Assembly: GCA_002428415.1 (NCBI GenBank)
Contig: DIWI01000070.1
Location: forward strand, 32,294-56,198
Reading direction: 5' to 3'
Origin: Clostridiaceae bacterium UBA6110
GTDB taxonomy: Bacteria > Bacillota > Clostridia > Clostridiales > Clostridiaceae
Length of the DNA stretch: 23,905 nucleotides
Below are positions 13,710 through 21,450 of this stretch, one piece after another (within the stretch, counting starts at the first letter, position 1; every line of letters starts with the position of its first letter). The position numbers and the translations under genes were made by a program. The notes under the pieces are model-generated. The model saw nothing but the letters and a program-made list of their open reading frames with translations, had not been told where the DNA came from and did no database searches.

Positions 13710-14325
13710 AAGGATTAGTGCTTCTTGCTTTTTCCCTAATTACGGGATTTCTTTCCTTCTTGTCCTTTACCTGATTGATTTGCGTGTCGAAAAGCTTTTT
13801 CTGCAGGTCAAGGACCTTGTATTTGTATGATTGGAGCTCGAATTTAAGCTCCTTGTTCATCTTTGAGATATGTTCGTTGTCGTCCCTGTATTCACGGGCG
13901 CTTTCAGATGTAAGATGGAGCTCGGTCTCAAGCCTCTTGATCTCCTTGTCCTTTGCGAGCAAATCATCGCCTGTACTGTTCTTCTTCTCTTCAATCGCAT
14001 TGCTCAGAATTTGGTTCTCGCTGCGAAGCCTTTCAATCTCCAGCTTTAGGTCAGCTATCTCTTTGTTTAAAGATGCCGCTCCGCTCTCAGCGCTGCCAGC
14101 CTGGGACTTGACCGAAAGCAGCTTGTCCTCGGCCTTCAGCTTCTCATCAACTGCATTCATAGCTGCAAGAACGGCAGCAGACTGAGTGCTGATCATGTAG
14201 TTTTTCTCAAGTATCGACTCGATCATCTTGTTTACGGTGGTTCCCACCTTGCGCAGATGCTCCTCGGTCTCATTACCCTTGATGCTGTACTCAGTTCCAT
14301 TGATTCTCATGGTGACCCTGTTCAA
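13708..14325 (-). CDS. zapA: ZapA-like cell division protein with long coiled-coil extension
   Basis: The first 75 or so residues match ZapA: NRVTMRINGTEYSIKG, then EEHLRKVGTTVNKMI and STQSAAVLAAMNAVDEKLK. ZapA binds FtsZ and supports Z-ring assembly. Residues about 80-190 are a long charged coiled coil, so at 205 residues it is about twice the size of Bacillus ZapA; extended versions occur in clostridia. The start is TTG 14325, supported by alignment with the usual MNKVTV-type N-terminus and a GGGGGG-containing ribosome site; ATG 14310 would cut off the first beta-strand. It is monocistronic with its own promoter, close to pheST, a common clostridial arrangement. Confidence 0.88.
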   Translation of the reverse strand: MNRVTMRINGTEYSIKGNETEEHLRKVGTTVNKMIESILEKNYMISTQSAAVLAAMNAVDEKLKAEDKLLSVKSQAGSAESGAASLNKEIADLKLEIERLRSENQILSNAIEEKKNSTGDDLLAKDKEIKRLETELHLTSESAREYRDDNEHISKMNKELKFELQSYKYKVLDLQKKLFDTQINQVKDKKERNPVIREKARSTNP

Positions 14326-14363
14326 AGAAAGACCCCCCTTTTAAATGACCCGCTTTAAGTTAT

Positions 14364-14392
14364 ATGATACACATTTGGCCGGACCTCTGCAA
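14364..14392 (-). promoter_or_regulatory. Promoter of the zapA gene
   Basis: Minus strand TTGCAG (14387-14392), 17 bases, TATCAT (14364-14369). Spacing is ideal and the -10 has five of six matches. Transcript start near 14357, about 32 bases before TTG 14325. Confidence 0.7.
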
Positions 14393-14435
14393 CCTTCAGG
14401 AAAATTTAACAAGATTTCGGAGTGGGCATTTCTTT

Positions 14436-14463
14436 TTGACATGTCTGTCTGAAATCTTATCAA
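14436..14463 (+). promoter_or_regulatory. Candidate promoter of the aldose epimerase-like gene
   Basis: A perfect TTGACA (14436-14441) is followed after 16 bases by TATCAA (14458-14463), a weak -10. It is the best candidate in the 168-base divergent region with zapA. The transcript would start about 25 bases before ATG 14494. Confidence 0.5.
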
Positions 14464-14493
14464 AGTGCTATGATGAAACAAAGGAGTGATTTT

Positions 14494-15363
14494 ATGAAGC
14501 ATACGATATCAAACGGGATGATTGAAGCAACATTCGAGGATCGCGGCGCGGAGCTCCTGAGCCTTAAGGATGCTGAAGGTGAGGAGTTCGTCTGGCAGGG
14601 AGACAAAAAATACTGGGCTTACCATGCCCCCCACCTATTTCCGGTTGTGGGAAGGCTTATAGATGACACACTTCATCATGAAGGACGGCACTTCAATCTG
14701 GTGAGGCATGGCTTCGCGAGGGTATCTGAGTTCGAGGTTGCAGCCTCCTCATCGGATACAGTTTCGTTCAGGCTGGCTTCAGGCGACGATACTCTGAAGT
14801 CATATCCATTCAGGTTCGAGTTCTTCGTGACTTACAGGATCAAAGGTTCGAGCCTTGAGGTAGAATACAGGGTTAAGAACAGGGATGACGGCCCCATCTG
14901 GTTTTCAGTGGGAGGACATCCTGCATTTCGGGCGCCACGGAATGAAGGCGAGGAGTTTACCGACTACTACATCGAATTTGGCAGCAGGGAGAACCTGATG
15001 TCAAAAAGGATACTCCCATCAGGCTTTATGGCAAGGAATCTTGTAAGTCACGGTACAGCCGATAAGCTTAAGCTTACTACAAGCCTTTTTGATGATGATG
15101 CCCTTGTATTCGGAAACTTAAGTGAAAATACAGTCTGGCTCAAGTCTTCCAAAAACAGCAAATCACTTAGGTTCGATTTCCCGGGATTCCCGCTCCTCGG
15201 AATATGGACAAAGACAGGAGGAGCACCTTTCATATGCCTTGAGCCATGGTTCGGTCATGCTGACTATGAGGATTTCTCCGGTGACTTCAGCCACAAGGAA
15301 GACAATGTTAAGCTTGAAAAAGGTGGAGAGTTCAAAGCATCCTTCACCATCACATTTGAATAG
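14494..15363 (+). CDS. Aldose 1-epimerase family protein (galactose mutarotase-like)
   Basis: This 289-residue beta-sandwich protein belongs to the aldose 1-epimerase / YeaD / LacX group. Catalytic positions are visible: H72 in RHGFAR, H142 in SVGGHPAF and E250 in ICLEPWFG. The N-terminal ATFEDRGAELLSLKD and the FPVVGRL segment are typical of the LacX-like branch, which interconverts sugar anomers; the exact sugar is not predictable. I chose ATG 14494, with AGGAG at 14482-14486. An upstream in-frame ATG (14470) lacks a ribosome site. No sugar-use genes are adjacent. It ends in a long hairpin terminator, and its 3' end is antisense to the SAF-domain remnant. Confidence 0.92.
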   Translation: MKHTISNGMIEATFEDRGAELLSLKDAEGEEFVWQGDKKYWAYHAPHLFPVVGRLIDDTLHHEGRHFNLVRHGFARVSEFEVAASSSDTVSFRLASGDDTLKSYPFRFEFFVTYRIKGSSLEVEYRVKNRDDGPIWFSVGGHPAFRAPRNEGEEFTDYYIEFGSRENLMSKRILPSGFMARNLVSHGTADKLKLTTSLFDDDALVFGNLSENTVWLKSSKNSKSLRFDFPGFPLLGIWTKTGGAPFICLEPWFGHADYEDFSGDFSHKEDNVKLEKGGEFKASFTITFE

Positions 15364-15590
15364 CAAAAGCAAAGAAGCGCAAACTCTGCGCTTCTTTGCT
15401 TTTGCAGTATTTTCTTCGTTATTGCAAACTCTCCCTTTGGGATGAAAGCCAGGGCTACTTTATGATATTGAGGGATGTCCTCTTCAATAACTATCTCCTG
15501 ACCATCTGCTTCAATTGTCTCTCCCATGGCGAGAAATCTGAGAGTCGTCGCCAGGTTGTCCTTTTCAACAAAGTGCACTATCGGATTCAT
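15264..15590 (-). pseudogene. Truncated UxaA-family SAF-domain gene (altronate dehydratase small-subunit type)
   Basis: The first 58 or so residues match the SAF domain of UxaA-type dehydratase small subunits: DNLATTLRFLAMGETIEADG, then IEEDIPQYHKVALAFIPKGEF. The family then continues with a KYGE.IG.A...I..GEHVHVHN segment of about 35 residues; here that part is absent. The frame instead runs through the terminator hairpin of the epimerase gene and 100 bases antisense to it, so residues about 60-108 are not ancestral. AAGGAGG before ATG 15590 is strong and the TetR stop is 14 bases upstream, so the start of the gene looks intact and co-transcribed. I call it a 3'-truncated remnant; a short functional SAF protein is possible but unlikely. 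The partner large subunit is not in the window. Confidence 0.68.
15363..15405. terminator. Perfect 18-base hairpin after the epimerase gene
   Basis: Two 18-base arms (15363-15380 and 15388-15405) pair perfectly around AAACTCT. The T-rich 3' arm (CTTCTTTGCTTTTGC) can serve as the U-tract of a shorter GAAGCGC/GCGCTTC stem on either strand. It overlaps the epimerase stop codon and lies inside the convergent SAF-domain remnant. Confidence 0.85.
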
Positions 15591-15604
15591 ACTGCCTCCT
15601 TGTT

Positions 15605-16186
15605 TTAGGGTTTCAATATTACCGTAAGTTTTCTAGTATAGTCTTCGATGCGTGATATGACGTCATATTCCCCATCCTTCACGCACCAGTCGAATGATAC
15701 TCCCCTTGCCGTGATGAGAAGGAGCTCCAGAATCTCGTCCGTTGTCATATCACTGGTTATATCGCCGATTTCCTGTCCTCGGGCTATGACCTTCCTGAGG
15801 AGCTCAACCATGTAGCGGCCTTTTGTTGCGTACATCTTTGACTTGGGGCTGAAAAGCTGCTTCTGAAGGTCTGTGCCAGTCATATTGATATATGTGCCGT
15901 AATATCTGAAGTACAGGACGATTTCATCAAGGCCGTTACCCTTCATCAGATTCTCCTCAACCACATCCTTGAAATAATCATCGGCTTTCTTGAATATCTC
16001 TACCAGGATATCGTACTTGGTTACAAAATAGGAATAGAACGACCCTACGGAAACTCCGGCTTCCCTGCAGACCTCACTTACTGTGAAGTTCTCGTAGCCC
16101 TTTGTCTTCATGAGGTTTATGGCTGACTTGTATATTCTATCCCTGGTCTCTTCAGCCTGTATCCTTCTTTTGCTGGTTTCCTTCAT
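15605..16186 (-). CDS. TetR/AcrR family transcriptional regulator
   Basis: This 193-residue protein has a typical TetR N-terminus: RDRIYKSAINLMKTKGYENFTVSEVCREAGVSVGSFYSYF at about 15-54, with the HTH at 33-53. The C-terminal helical ligand domain ends with DEILELLLITARGVSFDWC. ATG 16186 is chosen because GGGGGGT lies about six bases upstream; an in-frame start 18 codons further up reaches into the pheT terminator. It is followed after 14 bases by the SAF-domain remnant, which suggests it once controlled a dehydratase or hydroxy-acid pathway. Ligand and targets unknown. Confidence 0.93.
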   Translation of the reverse strand: MKETSKRRIQAEETRDRIYKSAINLMKTKGYENFTVSEVCREAGVSVGSFYSYFVTKYDILVEIFKKADDYFKDVVEENLMKGNGLDEIVLYFRYYGTYINMTGTDLQKQLFSPKSKMYATKGRYMVELLRKVIARGQEIGDITSDMTTDEILELLLITARGVSFDWCVKDGEYDVISRIEDYTRKLTVILKP

Positions 16187-16223
16187 TGCAGACCCCCCAA
16201 TCAGGCTATTACTTTGAATGACT

Positions 16224-16247
16224 GAAAGAAGGCCGCTCACGCGGCCT
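16224..16247 (-). terminator. Terminator of pheS-pheT
   Basis: Minus strand AGGCCGC-GTGA-GCGGCCT (16230-16247) then TCTTTC. It starts four bases after the pheT stop codon. Confidence 0.82.
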
Positions 16248-16251
16248 ATGG

Positions 16252-18615
16252 TTATCTCAGAACTGCCCCAAGCTGGTACTCAAGGCTTCTCAGTATCTTG
16301 TCATGGACCTTCTGGACTTCACCGTCAGTGAGGGTCCTTTCTGCATTCCTGTAGACAAGACTGTATGCTATTGATTTCTTTCCTTCAGGAACCTGTGACC
16401 CCTTGTAGACATCAAACAGCTTCACGCTTTCAAGGAGCGCTCCTCCCTGCTTTGTGATCACAGCCTCAATCTGGCCTGACAGTACTGCATCGTCAACAAG
16501 CACCGCAAGGTCCCTTGAAATCGCCGGATACTTTGGAAGCTGGCTGTATTTTCTTGTGAGCGAAGCCTTCCTGTAGAGCGTATCAAGGTCAAGCTCCAGT
16601 ATGCAGCATGGAACATCTATTCCATAGTTGTCCAAAACAGAGGGGTGGATTTCACCGAAGGTACCGATGGCTTCTCCGCCAGCTGCAACATCTGCTGATT
16701 TTCCTGGATGGTAGGCTACCTTCTTAGACCTGTCATAGGTTACCTTTTCAATGCCGAACTCCTCAAGTATTGTCTCGAGAAGACCCTTGACCTCGAATAG
16801 AAGGTCACCGCCATACATTCCGACTGTAAGGACCTCCTTCTCGAGAGGAAGGACTTCGTTCCTGTCCAGGTATATCCTGCCGATCTCAAAAAGCGCTGCT
16901 TCAGGGTTGCTCCTTGTCAGGTTTCTTGAAAGATTCTCCATCATCGAAGGGACGGAGGTTGTCCTCATTATTGAGTAGTCCTCTCCGAGGGGATTCCTTA
17001 TCTCTACCACTTTCCTAAGTTCCGAGTCATCCGGAACAAGCACCTTGTCCAGGTCTTTTCTTGATATGAACGAGTAGGCTATGGATTCATACAGTCCTGA
17101 AGCCACAAGCACCTGCTTCAGGGTATCCCTCATCCTCTGGATAGGATATTTTCCGCTCCTTACTGTCCTTATCGAAGGAACGGTTGCAGGTATCCTGTCA
17201 TATCCGTAAATCCTAGCAATCTCCTCAGCGATGTCCTCCTTGATGTTAAGGTCACCTCTGAAGGTAGGGGTAGTTACAGTAAGTACGCCATCATTAAGCT
17301 CCGCTTTCATGTCAAGGCTCTCAAGTATCCTTACCATCTCGTCGCCGCTGATGTCGGTGCCTATGAATGAGTTAACATAGCTGACGCCAAGGGTGATCTC
17401 ATTAGGGAGCCTCCTTTCGTTGTATACGTCCACTGTTCCGGAGACGATATCTCCTGCCTTAAGCTCCTCAACCAGACTGCAGAACCTGTTCACAGCCAAC
17501 TCGCAGAGGTTCGGGTCTATGTCCTTGTTGAACCTCAGGGATGCTTCGGTCTTCAGTCCAAGGTATCCCTCGGACCTTCTTATGGATACTCCGTCAAAGT
17601 TCGCCGCCTCAAGGATGATCCTGGTTGTATCGTCCTTTATCTCTGAATCCAGTCCGCCCATGATTCCTCCGAGGCCTATTACCTTGGAATCATCCTGGAT
17701 CAGTATGGTGCCTGTATTGAGGGTCCTTTCTACTGAGTCAAGAGTGGTGAACTTCGTTCCTTCAACAGACTCGGCTATCCTTATGACACCTGAGGTTATC
17801 TCCCTTCTGTCGAAGGCATGGAGAGGCTGACCTATCTCAAGCATGACGAAATTTGTGAGGTCGACGATGTTGTTTATCGGTCTTACCCCTGCTTCAAGAA
17901 GCCTTGACTGTATCCACTCAGGGCTTTCCTCGATCTTTACGTTGACGATCTCCTTAGCCATATACCTTCTGCATTTGTCAGTGTCTATGGAGACAGATAC
18001 TGATGCATCAGCGGATACTGCTGGAACATATTCGTAGTTTGGCTGCCTGTAGCTTAAACCAAGTGTAGCGGCAGTTTCTCTTGCCATTCCGATTATGCTG
18101 AGGCAGTCAGGCCTGTTTGAGGTTATCTCAAGGTCAAGAACTCCACCGTTGAGACCGAGCACCTCCTTGATATCCTTTCCCAGAGGAGTTCCATCCTTCA
18201 GGATCATAAGGCCGTCGCAGGTCCCCTCTTCAGCGAGTCCCAGCTCCTCCATGGAACAGAACATGCCGTTGGATTCAATACCTCTCAGCTTGCCCTTCTT
18301 GATTTTCAGACCTCCCCAAAGGGTGGAACCATGAAGCGCAACCGGAATGGTGTCCCCTTCCTTCATGTTTGTAGCAGCTGTCACTATCTGGATTATTGAT
18401 CCGTTTCCGATATCAACCTGACAGATCAGCAGCTTGTCAGCCTCCGGGTGCTTCCCGAGCTCTACTATCTTTCCAGTCACAACATTTTCTATTATCTTGA
18501 AAGTCTCCTCGACGCCCTCTACTTTTGAGCCTGACATTGTAAGCCTGTCTCCGAGAATCTTGATGTCGATATCTATGTCGACATAGTCTTTCAGCCAATT
18601 CACAGGTAATTTCAT
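16252..18615 (-). CDS. pheT: Phenylalanyl-tRNA synthetase beta subunit
   Basis: This 787-residue protein has the full bacterial PheT layout. It opens with MKLPVNWLKDYVDID, then the EMAP/OB tRNA-binding domain (about 40-148, with HPEADKL and NGMFCS). The B3/B4 editing domain follows at about 210-365 (NNIVDLTNFVMLEIGQPLHAFD), then B5 at about 400-470 (EDIAEEIARIYGYDRIP). After the catalytic-like core comes the C-terminal anticodon-binding FDX-ACB domain (about 695-787, with YPAISRDLAVLVDD and AYSLVYRNAERTLTD). It forms the alpha2-beta2 enzyme that charges tRNA-Phe. GGAGGG before ATG 18615 is well spaced, and only 13 bases separate it from pheS. Expression follows the T-box upstream of pheS. Confidence 0.98.
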   Translation of the reverse strand: MKLPVNWLKDYVDIDIDIKILGDRLTMSGSKVEGVEETFKIIENVVTGKIVELGKHPEADKLLICQVDIGNGSIIQIVTAATNMKEGDTIPVALHGSTLWGGLKIKKGKLRGIESNGMFCSMEELGLAEEGTCDGLMILKDGTPLGKDIKEVLGLNGGVLDLEITSNRPDCLSIIGMARETAATLGLSYRQPNYEYVPAVSADASVSVSIDTDKCRRYMAKEIVNVKIEESPEWIQSRLLEAGVRPINNIVDLTNFVMLEIGQPLHAFDRREITSGVIRIAESVEGTKFTTLDSVERTLNTGTILIQDDSKVIGLGGIMGGLDSEIKDDTTRIILEAANFDGVSIRRSEGYLGLKTEASLRFNKDIDPNLCELAVNRFCSLVEELKAGDIVSGTVDVYNERRLPNEITLGVSYVNSFIGTDISGDEMVRILESLDMKAELNDGVLTVTTPTFRGDLNIKEDIAEEIARIYGYDRIPATVPSIRTVRSGKYPIQRMRDTLKQVLVASGLYESIAYSFISRKDLDKVLVPDDSELRKVVEIRNPLGEDYSIMRTTSVPSMMENLSRNLTRSNPEAALFEIGRIYLDRNEVLPLEKEVLTVGMYGGDLLFEVKGLLETILEEFGIEKVTYDRSKKVAYHPGKSADVAAGGEAIGTFGEIHPSVLDNYGIDVPCCILELDLDTLYRKASLTRKYSQLPKYPAISRDLAVLVDDAVLSGQIEAVITKQGGALLESVKLFDVYKGSQVPEGKKSIAYSLVYRNAERTLTDGEVQKVHDKILRSLEYQLGAVLR

Positions 18616-18628
18616 AAATAAGTCCCTC

Positions 18629-19651
18629 CTATCTGAACTGCTTCAGGAATCTCATGTCGCTTTCGTACAGGAGCCTGATATCGTCTATTCCATATTTCAG
18701 CATTACAAGCCTGTCCAGACCGAATCCGAACGCAAAGCCTGAATATTCTTCAGGGTCTATTCCGCCGTTCCGGAGGACATCAGGATGGACCATGCCGCAG
18801 CCGACAAGCTCTATCCAGCCTTCTCCCTTGCATACCCTGCAGCCTTCGCCGCCGCATACGAAGCAGGTTGCATCCATCTCCGCCGAAGGTTCGGTGAACG
18901 GGAAGTGATGAGGCCTGAACTTTGTCTTCATCCCTTCACCGTAGAGCTTCTTTACAAACTGCTCGAGAGTGCCCTTAAGGTCTGCGAAGGTTATACCCTT
19001 GTCGATGACAAGACCTTCTATCTGGTAGAATATCGGTGAGTGGGTTGCATCCAGGTCATCGGACCTGTATACCTTTCCGGGGGATATCATCTTTATTGGA
19101 GGCTTCTGCTGTTCCATGGTTCGTATCTGCACTGGCGAGGTCTGGGTCCTTAGAACAACATTGTCGTTGATGTAGAAGGTATCCTGCTCGCCCCTTGCAG
19201 GGTGGTCCTTGGGTATGTTCAGAGTCTCGAAGTTGTAGTAGTCAAGCTCAACCTCAGGCCCTTCCTCTATGGTGAAGCCCATTTCGAGGAATATCTTCTC
19301 GATTTCATTCAGCGTAAGGCTGAGCGGATGATTTCCGCCAATCACAGGCCTCTTGCCTGGAAGGGTGATATCTACGACCTCTGACGAAAGCTTCCTCTCC
19401 CTTTCCTTGTTCTTAAGCTCATCCTTTAGACTTTCTATTCTCGATTCGAGCTCTTCTTTGGCATCATTCACGAGCTTGCCCATGAGAGGTCTCTCTTCGG
19501 GAGTCAGAGCTCCCATGCTCCTGAGGACCTGCGTGAACGCACCCTTCTTTCCGAGAAATTCCACCCTGAGCTTCTCTATCTCTTCCATGTTTGAGACGTC
19601 TGCAATTTTAGCCAGGAATTCCTGTTTGATCGATTCAATCTGGTTTCTCAT
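18629..19651 (-). CDS. pheS: Phenylalanyl-tRNA synthetase alpha subunit
   Basis: This 340-residue class II synthetase subunit has an N-terminal coiled coil (about 1-85), then motif 2 (VVLRTQTSPVQIR) and a metal-binding region with CFVCGGEGCRVCKGEGW. Motif 3 is GFAFGFGLDRLVMLKYGIDDIR, and the active-site segment is HSPIFYQIEGLVIDKG. I chose ATG 19651 (MRNQIESIKQ), which has GGAGG at a five-base spacing; ATG 19663, four codons earlier, overlaps that ribosome site and lacks one of its own. First structural gene after the T-box leader. Confidence 0.97.
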   Translation of the reverse strand: MRNQIESIKQEFLAKIADVSNMEEIEKLRVEFLGKKGAFTQVLRSMGALTPEERPLMGKLVNDAKEELESRIESLKDELKNKERERKLSSEVVDITLPGKRPVIGGNHPLSLTLNEIEKIFLEMGFTIEEGPEVELDYYNFETLNIPKDHPARGEQDTFYINDNVVLRTQTSPVQIRTMEQQKPPIKMISPGKVYRSDDLDATHSPIFYQIEGLVIDKGITFADLKGTLEQFVKKLYGEGMKTKFRPHHFPFTEPSAEMDATCFVCGGEGCRVCKGEGWIELVGCGMVHPDVLRNGGIDPEEYSGFAFGFGLDRLVMLKYGIDDIRLLYESDMRFLKQFR

Positions 19652-19694
19652 ATTTTCCTCCATTTCCGTGCTTCATAAGATTAATTTTTTATAA

Positions 19695-19931
19695 TAAAAA
19701 ACCGCCCCAAAATAGGGACGGATATTTCCGCGGTACCACCCTAAGTTGGCTGAAGATCAGCCCACTTTAGGAATATAACGGTTCTAACCGCCGAAGACTA
19801 CTGATTTCATCTCCGGAGCTCATAAGTGAACTTCATCAGGTGCTTTCCATGTGCGCTTTCAGTCTGCGGCGCAGCATCCCTTTATGGAAGCATTCCAGAC
19901 TACTCTCTTAATCAGTGCCTGTATGAATATG
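19695..19931 (-). promoter_or_regulatory. T-box leader, phenylalanine type
   Basis: A complete T-box riboswitch lies upstream of pheS. The conserved T-box sequence AGGGTGGTACCGCGG is at 19728-19742 on the minus strand; it pairs with the tRNA acceptor end in the antiterminator. The competing terminator is CCGTCCC/GGGGCGG (19702-19721) followed by TTTTTT at 19696-19701. Stem I begins near AGAGAGTAG. A TTC at 19828-19830 in GAAGTTCACTT fits a Phe specifier codon followed by A. Uncharged tRNA-Phe would relieve termination and turn on pheS-pheT. Confidence 0.95.
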
Positions 19932-19938
19932 CTCATTA

Positions 19939-19967
19939 ATTATAAATCATTGTAAAACTTAATTCAA
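19939..19967 (-). promoter_or_regulatory. Promoter of the T-box pheST unit
   Basis: Minus strand TTGAAT (19962-19967), 17 bases, TATAAT (19939-19944). The predicted transcript start, about 19931, is just ahead of Stem I. It overlaps the region directly downstream of the rRNA methyltransferase stop codon. Confidence 0.85.
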
Positions 19968-19975
19968 GCGGGGCA

Positions 19976-20767
19976 TTATCCGTGTTTTTTTGATTCCCCG
20001 AGCTGGCGTACCCTTTCGAATATGATTACCGATGCGGCAACCGATGCATTAAGACTTTCCGCATTACCCGGCATTGGAATCCTGAGAAGTATCGTCGCCC
20101 TATCCATCAATTCCGGGCTTACTCCGTTCCCTTCGTTACCTATCACAAGAATCATGTCGCCTGTAAGGTCCACGGAATAAATGCTTCTATCTGCTTCAAG
20201 TGAAGTCACTGCAAGTGGGATCCCTTCTGATGCAAGTTTCTCAAGCTCCTCGTCTCCATCAAGTGTAACCGGCAGGTGGAATATGGATCCCATGGAGCTT
20301 CTCATTGCCTTTTCGGAGTACGGATCGGCAGTTCCTTTTCCCAGAATTACCCGGCTGGCCCCTCCTGCGTGGGCTGAGCGTATGATGGTTCCGACGTTTC
20401 CCGGGTCCTGGAGCCTGTCAAGGTACACCATGAGCCCTTTGGATTCCGGAACCTTTCTCGAATCTGCGACCACGGCGACCACACCCTGGGGTGTCCCGGT
20501 AGATGAGAGACTCCTTATCACATCAGGGTTTGTGACAATAAGCTCAATGCCCTCAGAAGGGATATAGCTTCCCAGGTACCTATTGAGCTGGTCTTCCTCT
20601 TCTTTGTCATAGACCACAGTCATGACATCCATGCCTGCCCTGAAGGCCTCCTGGACCATTCTGAAACCCTCAACGAGGAAAAGTCCCTTAAGGCGCCTTT
20701 CCTTCCTGTCCATGAGCTTCCTCAATTCCCTGATCCTTGGGTTGCTTTTGCTTTCAATGGCAATCAC
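19976..20767 (-). CDS. SpoU/TrmH family RNA 2'-O-methyltransferase
   Basis: This protein of about 263 residues has an N-terminal L30e-like substrate-binding part (RELRKLMDRKERRLKGLFLVEGFRMVQEA) and a C-terminal SPOUT trefoil-knot domain. The three SpoU motifs are clear: LDRLQDPGNVGTIIRSA (motif 1), MILVIGNEGNGVS (motif 2) and LRIPMPGNAESLNASVAASVIIFE (motif 3). Such enzymes add 2'-O-methyl groups to rRNA or tRNA using SAM; the target nucleotide is unknown. I prefer GTG 20767 with AGGTGA five bases upstream; GTG 20776, three codons earlier, overlaps the end of ktrA and has no ribosome site. Its start is one base after the ktrA stop. Confidence 0.93.
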   Translation of the reverse strand: MIAIESKSNPRIRELRKLMDRKERRLKGLFLVEGFRMVQEAFRAGMDVMTVVYDKEEEDQLNRYLGSYIPSEGIELIVTNPDVIRSLSSTGTPQGVVAVVADSRKVPESKGLMVYLDRLQDPGNVGTIIRSAHAGGASRVILGKGTADPYSEKAMRSSMGSIFHLPVTLDGDEELEKLASEGIPLAVTSLEADRSIYSVDLTGDMILVIGNEGNGVSPELMDRATILLRIPMPGNAESLNASVAASVIIFERVRQLGESKKHG

Positions 20768-20768
20768 T

Positions 20769-21434
20769 CTAGTCACCTGATATCATGTGCTCAAGTCTTG
20801 CAAGATCTTCTGTGTTTCCTATGCAGAGGAGCACGTCTCCTTCCTTTATCTTGTCCTTGGCATTAGGGGAAATGTTGATGTCGTCGATAGATTTAATAGC
20901 CATTATGTTAATTCCGTATTTTGACCTGACATCAAGGTCAAGAATTTCCATGCCATACCAGTCTGTAGGAGCCTGGATTTCTATCACACTGTAATCAGGT
21001 GAAAGCTCTATGAAATCGAGGAGGTTTGATGAAACAAGGTTGTGCGCTACCCTGACTCCCATATCCCTTTCAGGAAGAATGACCTTGTCTGCGCCGATTT
21101 TAGTCAGGACCTTAGCATGCATTTCACTTTGAGCCTTTGCAACTATGTACTTTACCCCTGATTCCCTGAGAATCAGGGTTGTCATGATCGATGCCTGCAC
21201 ATTTGAGCCAATGGTTACTACTGCTACATCGAAATTCCTTATCCCAAGGGTCCTCAGCGCATATTCATCAGTTGCGTCCATCTGGACCGCATGAGTCACC
21301 TTGTCAGAAATATTCTGGATCACATCTTCGTCGGAATCTATCGCAAGAACATCATGCCCCATTGTAAAAAGCGTCTCTGCGACAGACCTTCCGAATCTTC
21401 CAAGTCCTATTACTACGTATTGCTTGCTTGCCAT
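20769..21434 (-). CDS. ktrA: Potassium uptake regulatory subunit, KtrA/TrkA family
   Basis: This 221-residue RCK protein has a Rossmann nucleotide fold at about 5-125 (GLGRFG with G10, G12, G15; acidic D33 after the second strand favours NAD(H)/ATP-type ligands) and an RCK_C domain at about 140-218. KtrA forms an octameric ring that gates the KtrB channel in response to ATP/ADP, and in some species c-di-AMP. GGGAG precedes ATG 21434. It lies 16 bases downstream of ktrB and is directly followed by the SpoU methyltransferase. Confidence 0.94.
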   Translation of the reverse strand: MASKQYVVIGLGRFGRSVAETLFTMGHDVLAIDSDEDVIQNISDKVTHAVQMDATDEYALRTLGIRNFDVAVVTIGSNVQASIMTTLILRESGVKYIVAKAQSEMHAKVLTKIGADKVILPERDMGVRVAHNLVSSNLLDFIELSPDYSVIEIQAPTDWYGMEILDLDVRSKYGINIMAIKSIDDINISPNAKDKIKEGDVLLCIGNTEDLARLEHMISGD

Positions 21435-21450
21435 ATGATTTCTCCCGCCT

